Assembly (NCBI RefSeq): GCF_901709675.1
Contig: NC_051107.1
Span: forward strand, 5,146,001-5,210,000
DNA: 64,000 nucleotides
From: Syngnathus acus
Lineage: Eukaryota > Chordata > Actinopteri > Syngnathiformes > Syngnathidae
Direction of reading: 5' to 3'
Below the pieces are notes generated by a model, which saw only the letters and a program-made list of their open reading frames with translations, was not told where the DNA came from and searched no databases. The translations under genes were made by a program, and so were the position numbers. Every line of letters begins with the position of its first letter. Within the stretch, counting starts at the first letter, position 1. This document shows positions 49,326 through 58,692 of the stretch, piece after piece.

Positions 49326-49976
49326 TAATTAAAAAAATAAAAATAACAAATACATGGATTCATAAAAATCACATACCCCACTTTGCTTGGAGAACTGTAA
49401 TATTGATCTTTTTTTTTCTTTCTAATTCTTACATTAGTCACACACACTTCCCACTGCCCAGTTTGTTCTCAACGCTGCTTCGGCAAACGTGATCAATAGA
49501 ACGCCACTGGCTTTGTATCCATCAACAAATAACAATGCAAGTAAAAATCAATGGCAACAGCAAAGTACTAGCTCACCAATTAAAGCCTAGCATAGCCCAC
49601 AGGCTCCTTTAAAACAAAATCATGGACTGACACAAAAAAAGGGCTGATGAGTCTCACAGTGCGCACAAATGATTTTAAAAAAGTCACAATGATCATTAGA
49701 AACCAGAGGAGCCCATAAGTACATATTTCAACTCGATGGGAGGAAATATCAGGCAGTTCTGTGTGTTCCTTTTAGGAAGTCTTTATCTATCAGCGTGATC
49801 CTTATCCTCCTAATCCTAACACTTATCTATGTTCATGTTCAATTGCATGGCTGTTTGCACAAAACTGTGCAGCACACGCCTTTTCGAGAGGTTTGCAAAA
49901 CCATTAGGAGAGCCTCTAATATTCACCACGTTACAGTCGACAAGCGGCGGGCAGATCGGCGCATTTGATTTAACCC

Positions 49977-49990
49977 GTTTCCCTGGCAAC
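49977..49990. promoter_or_regulatory. X-box-like RFX site
   Basis: GTTTCCCTGGCAAC matches the consensus in both half-sites and lies in a non-repetitive, GC-moderate stretch (49830-50030). Confidence 0.35.
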
Positions 49991-50103
49991 CACATGAAAA
50001 AAAATGCCCACCGAGATCTGTCATTTACATAGCCCTCCGGACGGTATTATGACTTAAAGACTCTGCAGAATCTTTTCAATGTGAGGCGTAATGAAAGTAA
50101 ATA

Positions 50104-50222
50104 CCGTTTTTTTCCGTGTATAATGCGCCCCCATGTATAATACGCACCCTAAAAATGGCATGTTGATGCTGGAAAAAAGCCTGTACCCATGTATAATACG
50201 CACCCAATTTTTTTTTTTTTTT

Positions 50223-50254
<32 letters not shown>

Positions 50255-50846
50255 GTCCCAATGATCGTCACACACGCAGGGAGGCAATGGGTCCCATTTT
50301 TATAGTCTTTGGTATGGTCTTAACTAGGCTGGATGTATTTTTTTTTTGTTGGCGTTGACTTCTCCGACTGCCCGTAAAGGCACCACCGCGATCAGATGAA
50401 AAGAGAGGAAAGTGACGTGCGGACATGTGAAAAAGGCGGCTCTGTATGGGAGAGACGTTGAAGAGGAATAAAAACACCCTTGGAAACCAAAACTTGCCCC
50501 TCGTCGTGACTCGGAGCCGCAACAAATGTTTCGGATTTGTGTAGGGTACATTGTGACAGCAAACGAGCAGGTGATCGAGCAAGCGTCTGATACGAGAGCA
50601 TTGCGTTCGTATGGAGCGTGTTTGAAGTGAACAGCAGAGACGAAAGGAACATGGCAAAGTGTTGTGAAATAAAATATTACCTGTAATACGCATTTTGTTA
50701 TTTGCTGATTGTATTAAACTATCACATTCATTGTCAGACAAGAAGAGAAGAGGACTATTATCCCTTCTTTGACGAAATGACCAGAGCACAGTACAAACAC
50801 ACTATTGTCGGTCAGTCCTGTTGTTGGTTTTGTTGTACCATGATTT

Positions 50847-50887
<41 letters not shown>

Positions 50888-50993
50888 AAAAAAAAAAAAA
50901 TTTAAAAAAATTTGTACCCATGTATAATGCGCACCCCAGATTTTAGGACAATAAATTAGTTAAATTTTGCGCATTATACACGGAAAAAAACGG
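50104..50993 (+). mobile_element. TA-flanked DNA transposon, subfamily C, about 890 bp
   Basis: The left end CCGTTTTTTTCCGTGTATAA and right end TTATACACGGAAAAAAACGG are perfect inverted repeats, with TA on each side (50102-50103, 50994-50995). ATGTATAAT(A/G)CGCACC is repeated just inside both ends. A long T tract (50210-50252) and a long A tract (50850-50900) sit symmetrically inside the termini and could pair. The middle (about 50260-50840) is non-repetitive. A 173-codon frame on the minus strand crosses it, but it shows no recognisable transposase motif. Probably non-autonomous or decayed. Confidence 0.85.
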
Positions 50994-51732
50994 TACACAC
51001 ATTTTTTTCCCCGAGCAACGTTTAAAAAAAATTAAAAATTAGGCAAAGGTAGGACATGTAATCTTTCCCAAGCAAAATTAAATTCAAATTAAATAATTTA
51101 AATAAAAATAGAAAAAATAATTAATCAAATTAAATTAAAATAATTAGATTAGGCAAAGATAGGAAATGCAATTATTCGTCACACACCGCTATCATCAGCA
51201 AATGTTCCCATATTTCGCGTAAACAGAAACCCCAATAAAAAGGGGATGAAAATACCGACACTCTCCCATCAGACCTCAGCCCCAACGGGACGAGAGATTT
51301 GCGATGGTGGAGGGGGGGGCTCTGGGTTTTTCCACCTCCCTCTCCCATTAATCACTGCAAAGATCAACCTCGGATAGCAGACTGCAGGTCCAGGCTGGGG
51401 AACGAGACAGGCCGAAGGTGAGGGCTCCAAAGCTGAGATGATGGAAGGAGAGTGCTAGGCCGACCTGGGATCTTGTGTTTAAGTACCCTACGAGTAGGAA
51501 TGGGATGAGGAGAGTTTGAAAGGTTGACGCTAAAGGCCTCAAGGTGCTTGACCCATTTTTTAATAAAGAGCCAGCCGAAGGGCATGAGCAGTAAAGTCAA
51601 AATTTCCACTTAACATTTTACCTTGTCAAACGTAATAATGTAGAACTGGCCTGTCAAAAGACACTTATAGAAATACATTTCTTTTATTTTTTACTGTAGT
51701 AATGTTTTTTTTTTTTTCACCCCGAGGAATTA

Positions 51733-52021
51733 CCGTATTTTCCGGACTATAAGGCGCACCTGAAAACCTAAAATTTTCTCAAAAGCCGACAGTGCGCCTT
51801 ATAGTCCGGTGCGCTTTATATATGGACCAAATTCCTAAATTTAAGACTATGAATCATGAATCAAAAAGACTATGGATCATTATTTTGTGATTATAGAGTC
51901 ATTTGTTGCGTCTGAAGTTGAAATAAAAAAGATAAAATGGAGAATGATTTGATTTGGACTAAAAATCTGACATGATGGTGCGCCTTATAGTCCGGTGCGC
52001 CTTATAGTCCGGAAACTACGG
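51733..52021 (-). mobile_element. TA-flanked MITE, subfamily A, copy 2
   Basis: A 289-bp element has CCGTATTTTCCGGACTATAA at one end and the inverted CCTTATAGTCCGGAAACTAC at the other, with TA at 51731-51732 and 52022-52023. Compared with copy 3 it lacks about 44 bp around the CTGGCCCGAAGC segment and has lost the second copy of the subterminal motif on the right. Confidence 0.92.
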
Positions 52022-52094
52022 TATGTGGTGTAAAAAAAAAATGTAATTCTATTTTTTTTTTCTCTGTGTCTCAGGAGGATATATATAGTATATA

Positions 52095-52246
52095 CCGTAT
52101 ACACCGGAGTATAAGTCGCACCAGCCATAAAATGCCCAAAAAAGTGAAAAAAAAAACATATATGTATATAAATCGCTCCTGAGTATAAGTCGCCCCCCCA
52201 CCCAAACTATGAAAAAAAAACGCGACTTATAGTCCGAAAATTACGG
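52095..52246 (-). mobile_element. TA-flanked MITE, subfamily B, copy 2
   Basis: It is almost the exact reverse complement of the copy at 23063-23232 over about 145 bp, with TA at 52093-52094 and 52247-52248. The left end has lost one subterminal repeat: it passes from CCGTATA directly to CACCGGAGTATAAGTCGCAC. It sits 73 bp from subfamily A copy 2. Confidence 0.9.
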
Positions 52247-53117
52247 TACATATATATATTCATTCTTTTTTTTTTTTCCACGGATGGTGGCCTACCCTAC
52301 AGGTCCCTATTTCATTACTTTAATGAATATCTGTGTCTGCTACCGACACGTTCTTTTCCCACCAGGGAGAATAAGAAGCTCTCATCAGCTCATCATAGCA
52401 CAATGTGTAGCACACACACATCTTTTCTTCTCATCTACCGCTCTATACTTTCCACAAAATGGGAGGTGGTGGCGAATTTACTAAAGCGGAGCGAGGCTAC
52501 CGCTGGTGTTCCCACGGGAGCTGGCAGCACGATGGAGCCATTATGGGGAAATGGGCTGATGCTTTTTAAGGGCCAAAAAAAAGGGCCATGCTTAAGCAAA
52601 GATTACCCACAATGAACTTCCACAGTCTTTAGAAAACACACACAAAAAAAAAAAGACAGCATCACATTGCCGCCTATTCTAATTTGATCAAGGCAAATGT
52701 CTCGCACAAACACGAGTTAGCCTTATTCACGAGCAAATTCAAATCAGCTATTCGGGTTCTCCTCTGCTTGGCTTGTTTAAGGACTGAATGGATCTGTTGA
52801 GTGGAGCCATTTTCATTATTCAGAGCTATTGCGGATCTAGAAAATGGCCCGGGCGAGTACATTACGCCGTTCTTGCTTTCAAGCGGCATCGCTCTCAACA
52901 CCTGTCGCCAAATGGAGGGTTTGTTGTACTTGAAGAAAAAAAAAAAAATGGAGTATTAAAATTGAATAATTTATCCAAGCACCACGGCATTTCTTTTTAC
53001 AAGCAGCCAGGCGAGCAGACGCCCTCTCGCTCCCTTCACCGAAGCTTATATTGGACACAAAATGGAGCAAATTAATGCAGCTTTCCGCTTGACTATTTTA
53101 GAACCATGTATCATACT

Positions 53118-53137
53118 CCCCCCCCCCCCCCCCCCCT
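53118..53137. repeat. Poly-C run of about 20
   Basis: An uninterrupted C tract lies between CATACT and TGACATGATGG. A shorter C tract (about 14) lies at 48349-48362. Confidence 0.95.
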
Positions 53138-53398
53138 GACATGATGGCCCATAATAAAGTTGTGATCTACTGGGAGTAATGAGGCACTCCGAGACCCAAG
53201 CACACTTGGCCGAGTTCATTACTAAATAACCTGATGATATGCGGGGCTACACTCCAGCGCAGTTTATTTACACTCAATGCAAACTAAACTGGCTTTTTAT
53301 TTATGGATAAAATTATTGGGTCCACTTGCCATTACACAGAGAGATGCATACAATTGATCCAGCTGGAAAATTTTAAACGAACCCCACCACTCAGTCGC

Positions 53399-53960
53399 AC
53401 ACAGACACACAAACACACACATAGATACACACAGATACACAAATACACCCTTAGATACACACAGACACACACAGATACGCACACAGATACACAAACGCAC
53501 CCTTAGATACATACAGACACACTCAGACAAAGACAGACACACACAAACACACACACAAAAAACACACACACACAAACACATACAGACAGACAAAGACACA
53601 CACACACACACACAGATAAAGACACACACAGACACACACACTCACAGACAGACAGACACACAAACACACACACAGACAGACAAAGACACACAAACACACA
53701 CAGACAGACAGACACACACACAAACACACACAGACAGACAAAGACACAAACACACACACAAACACACCCAGACAGACAAAGACACAGACACACACACAGA
53801 CACACACACACATACACAAAGATAAAGACACACACAGACACTCACACACAGACAGACACACAAACACACACAGACAGACAAAGACACAGACCGACACAGA
53901 CACTCACACAGAGACACACAAATAAATATACATCCAATTGAAACATACACACACACACTC
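53399..53960. repeat. CA-rich compound minisatellite
   Basis: About 560 bp is made of ACAGACACAC, ACAGATACAC and ACACAAAC-type units with AGACAGACA(A)AGACAC inserts. The units are imperfect and mix 4-, 6- and 10-bp periods. Because the units lack stops on the minus strand, long Cys/Val-rich frames arise there that are not genes. Confidence 0.95.
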
Positions 53961-56900
53961 AAACGCACAAACTTCAAATCCACCTTAATCTGAAAGACAT
54001 GGCCAGCGCTGTAAATGCCAAATAACCATGACCAATGTATGCATACGATATAAGAGCTTATCTCAAGCAACAGCGCTTCCAGCGAGGCTCTGTCGGCAGA
54101 GGTTCATTTGAACCCGGGACATTTTTCCTTGTCAGAAGTACTAGGACCTATTTTTATCTTTGCTTCTTGTTTGATGAAGCCAAGGGAGGGGGGGGGCGAA
54201 GGGGGGCAGAGCACTTCATCCTTGATCCTGGCAGCCTGCTAGTTTTAAAAGGCATTCCTGTCCTTTTCTATGTCTAATGACATCGTCAAGGTGACCTTAA
54301 CCAATACGTTCCATCATTTGTTGGAAGTTCCAACTTGGGTCTATAAACTTAATAGCTGGCTCCCATCAATTTCAAACAATTTACAGCTCTCATATACATG
54401 GAAAAGAAAGTAGTAAAACACCACAAAACAATATTGTATATTCACAAAGGATTTATCCCACTTTCTCCACAGCGCCAAGTTACTCTCTATTCCCTAACCC
54501 GTCTCTCGGGTTCTCCCCAATGCTCCAGGGTGCATTGTTCTTGGATATGGGCAGATTTAGAACTTGGTGGATTAGAGCGGACAGGACAGTCTCTGGTGGT
54601 TAGCGCCTTTTGTGGAGTCAGCCCAAAAATAAAAGTCCAAAGTCACTTGAGGATAAAAAAAAGAAAATCATCATGCAGTGGTCAGTTATGCTGCATGAGA
54701 TATGTTCCAGCATGACTTTTATTACCTGATTTTATGTAGCATGTGCTCAATTCAAAAATAGCAAACAGGTGGTGCATCTAAAAATCTAAAAAAAATGACT
54801 AAAAACAGTCTAAAAACAAGTCTAAAAAAATCTAAATAAAAGTCTAAAAACAGTCTAAAAAAAGTCTGAAAAAAATCCAAAATAGTCTAAAAAAAAGTCT
54901 TAAAAATGTCTAAAATAATGTCGAAAAAAAGTTAAAAAAACAAAAAGTTCAATTTTCACGCAGCATATTGGTCAAAATTTACTGTCAACAAAAATTGACA
55001 TCCTGACCCAGAACTGTCTATCTGCTTGTCTCTTTGCATTCCCACAATCAAAAATACCTTGTTGATTACCCAAGTTAACATCCAGCAATAGTGCTGAATC
55101 TTCCCGTCATCTCTTGTATTCTGCACTTAAGCCGCTTTCCTGCAAGAGTCGGGGATTAAGAATTTTGCTTGAGGCCCTTTCCACATATTACTTTGGTTAA
55201 AGATGACTTTGGAAGCAGAGAACATTACTCATTTACTTCTCTGCCTGTTTTAAGAGTTGAATTTCTGTGCTGCATTAAAAAAAATACACTTCTGGACTTG
55301 AGTATTTTTAGAAACACAAGGTATCTATTTTTTTTTTTAACTTGTTTTCTCTCTCTCCATCACATCAACATCTTTCAAGTGCGCTAAAGCAAACAGGAAG
55401 CGGTTACTTTCAGGTGGCACGCAGAGAAGCACATGCAAAAAAATACGCAAACAAACACGAGGCTAAAACAACTTGAGGTGGCAGACAACGCACCACAGGA
55501 AACGTAAGCACTATTCGCAGGGGATCCTCTGAAGCAAAAAAGAGTCCAACGTCTTTGAAAATACATCCGACTAGGCAAACGTTACCCCGGGCGGTGTGCT
55601 AGGCTGCTCGGGTTAATTCAACTTAGTTTGGTTTGTCGTTATGTGGCCGAACAACTTTTCCGAACGAAACTTTTTGTGGGTCCAATCATAAAATTCAGGT
55701 GTTTACAGTTTATATTTTCATTTTCACACAAATGGTTCACACCAAGCGCCGCTATGCTGAAAATAAATAGTGCGAGAGAATATGCTAAAGCCTTTTAAAA
55801 GCAAATATGGAGGAGAAACAATGGCTGTCACCAAAAGTAAGTGTTAAAGATTGCAAGAATGCTTAGCGTTAACTCGTCTCTCTTCACTTGCACCATCTGT
55901 AGCTTTGTACTTGTGTTAGCTATGTGTTACTTTGATTTTGTGTCTACTTGAATCACTATAATGGTAAAGTTAGTTTAATTTTTTTGTTTGTGAAAAAAAA
56001 ATGGGAATAGGACTAAAAATATGGAATACTGAAGAAACATGGAATGATGAGGAATAAATAAAATAATAAAATCCAAATAATTTAACAAAATTAAATAAAT
56101 AAAATAATAAAATGAAAATTATTTAAATAATAAAAACAATTGAAAAAATAATATATTAAATAAAATGCAAAATGATCGATGCATTCACACAATTAAGCTA
56201 GAAATAGCCTCAAGCTGTCTGCGTGAAACAAGATGTGTACACATCTGTGATTGCTTGTCCATGGATGATGTGGAAATGGGCACTATGTACACACTCGGGT
56301 CTTCGGCTACTAAATATTTCATTTGCGATAAACATTGCAGCCAAAAGACATCAAGCTGAGTCAGACAAAGAGAGATAATGACAAACTGGGTGAGGAAGGT
56401 TAAACCAATGTGTGGCTTCATTTAAATGACTTCCTGTCAGATTGCACATGTTTACACACCCATATGTGTGATGAGAAACAGGCCTACCAGGGACCAATTT
56501 CCCCCAGTCTGTTCCCAAGGCCTGTTCATTACCACAAGCGGCGGCGAACAATACTCCGCAGCCCGCCAACTTCATTTGCGGCCATTTTCCGTGGCAAAGC
56601 ACAACACAGCGCCGCCGCGGCTCCCCGTAGTGGGCCGGTGCACGCCTGCAAAAGCAAGATTGGTTGAAGCAAGCTCACATGCTGTTTCTAAAGCTGAAGT
56701 AGCCTGGAATTCTCCCCTGGCCTCCATTTTTATCTGTCATGTTTCTTAAGAGGGACAAAATGAGCCAGACGAGGCAGGTCACGACCAATCAGATGGCTGA
56801 CATAGCATTTATTTATGATGATTGATTTGATTTGACTATTTATTCTTACTTTTACTTCTCAAAACTCCAAAATATGTGTGTTTTAGGGTCTTGGCTTGCG

Positions 56901-58335
56901 CTCACCTTCCAAACACCTGGCTGTGGCCGTGCTGAATGGCAGATTTCCGAAGCTAATACACATCAGGAGCATTAGTATGCCTCGAAGGAGCCGTGTGCAC
57001 TTTGTCAAGAGGAGAGGTGGTGATGTAAGGTTGGGGGGGGGCCGGGATAAATGTTTGCAGTTTGCTCACTGACCTGGAGCGTGCCATCCCCCCACATAGT
57101 AACACAGTGCCCCCTCTGGGCTGGAAAATGACCGCATAGACAGTATACAATATACAGCACTGAGTTCATCCAGGAAGAAAAAAAATAGAGAACTAATACA
57201 AGTCACTTCTATTTATCTTACCTTTAAAAATATTATATAATATGAATATAAAATGAATATATTTTAATGTTATTATTAATAATATGTGTGTAAATAAATA
57301 TTATCAATATTTATATTATTTTATATTAACTAGAAAATTAATTTATTTGTGTGTGTAATAATAAATATTATTAATATATATATTATTTTATATTAAATGA
57401 AAAGAAATCATTTAAAAAAAATAATAATAAAATGTTGCATTCAGAATGTGTTCATCTTACAAAAGCGTAAAAAAAAAATTACATTTATGTTTGAATCCTG
57501 TCCATAACATTCCTCAAGATTTTCAGGTTTCATTCCACGTTATGTCGTGAAATTGTATCCTCAGTTAAACTCATTTGTAAATACGACAAATGGTAGAGCA
57601 TTTGATTTAGATTTTCTTTCTGGAACAGGAAGAAAAAAAGTCTCTGTTATGCTATAAGCACTCCTTGGAACGTATCCTTGGAAAAAGATTTGAACGGAGA
57701 AGAAAGGAAAACAACTGGCGTAATCTTGTTTGGATAAGACAGATAGTTATCCAACGGCTTTGCTCCAATATTTAAATGAGTCAGATTTTTTTTTTTTATC
57801 TCGCCTCGGGGAAAGTGGAATATTCTCCAACTTTGGTATCGGTAAAATAGTAACATATTGATTGCATGTAAAAGTAGATATGTCATACATATTTTCCTCA
57901 AGCTCCTTTTTGGTAGTTTGTTTAGTTTACCTGACAGAGTGCCTCTGACCCTTTGGGTGTGTACACATATTTGTGTATATGTGTGTTTGTAACACTCCAG
58001 CTGTCTCTTCACATCCATCCACTCTGTGATGACTGAACTTCACAGCGCATCTTTGCTGCGAGCGGATACCTTCAGGGCTCCACCCAAACAGACATTTCAA
58101 ACAAATCCTTCCTGGCACCGGACCCGAAGATGCACACAATGGCGGAAAACACACACCCGTTTCTCCGTCGATCGAAAAAGAACAATCTTAGTGGCTTTTT
58201 CCGAACATCGTAGTCACTCCAATTGAACGGATACAATTCCTCTAAGGCAGCACTTGTGAAATCTGCAAAGAGATGGATAGCTAAATAGCTAGCTAGAAAT
58301 TGTAAATGGGCCAAGTGTATGCTATACAAATAGTA
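53961..58335. other. Non-coding, no accepted gene
   Basis: Includes the AGTCTAAAAA array, AT-rich blocks at 56040-56165 and 57220-57420, and a GC-richer stretch at 56460-56660. A 47-nt exon-like segment at 56906-56952 is discussed under findings. Confidence 0.5.
54775..54945. repeat. AGTCTAAAAA minisatellite
   Basis: About fifteen imperfect copies of (A)GTCTAAAAA with variable A-run length and occasional CAGTC or ATGTC variants. Confidence 0.85.
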
Positions 58336-58692
58336 CCGTATTTTCCGGACTATAAGGCGCACCTAAAAACCTAAAATGTTCTCAAAAGCCGGTGCGCCGT
58401 ATATATGGACCAAATTCCTAAATTTAAACTGGCCCGAAGCATTGTGAAATCAATCGTAAGTGGCCCGCTGAAGACTATGAATCATGAATCAAAAAGACTA
58501 TGGATCATTATTTTGTGATTATAAAGTCATTTGTTGCGTCTGAAGTTGAAATAAAAAAGATAAAATGGAGAATGATTTGATTTGGATTAAAAATATGACA
58601 TGATGCATTATAGTCCGGTGCGCCTTATATAAGGACAAAGTTTTAAAATCGGCCATTCATTGAAGGTGCGCCTTATAGTCCGGAAAATACGG
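58336..58692 (-). mobile_element. TA-flanked MITE, subfamily A, copy 3
   Basis: A 357-bp element is bounded by TA at 58334-58335 and 58693-58694, with terminal inverted repeats CCGTATTTTCCGGACTATAA. Its interior is nearly the same as copy 2 (for example ATGGACCAAATTCCTAAATT and TGAATCATGAATCAAAAAGA) and is the reverse complement of copy 1. Confidence 0.92.

Larger units (their letters stand above)
48216..50103. other. Non-coding, no gene seen
   Basis: Includes the C run at 48349, the 76-bp duplication at 49189 and an X-box-like motif at 49977. Confidence 0.6.
50994..53398. other. Non-coding between and after clustered MITEs
   Basis: 51300-51600 is non-repetitive and GC-moderate with two overlapping minus-strand frames; no domain or splice signals were recognised there. 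Confidence 0.5.

Noticed and set aside
50268-50789. 173-codon minus-strand frame
   Set aside because: It lies inside the subfamily C transposon; overlapping frames are equally open and no transposase motif is visible.
51348-51609. Minus-strand frames suggesting a membrane protein or mitochondrial insert
   Set aside because: Hydrophobic residues reflect CTC/TTC-rich sequence; it does not resemble any mitochondrial gene I could recognise.
53297-54070. Several overlapping Cys/Val/Ser-rich frames on the minus strand
   Set aside because: They are translations of the CA-rich array (GTGTGT codons) and carry no protein information.
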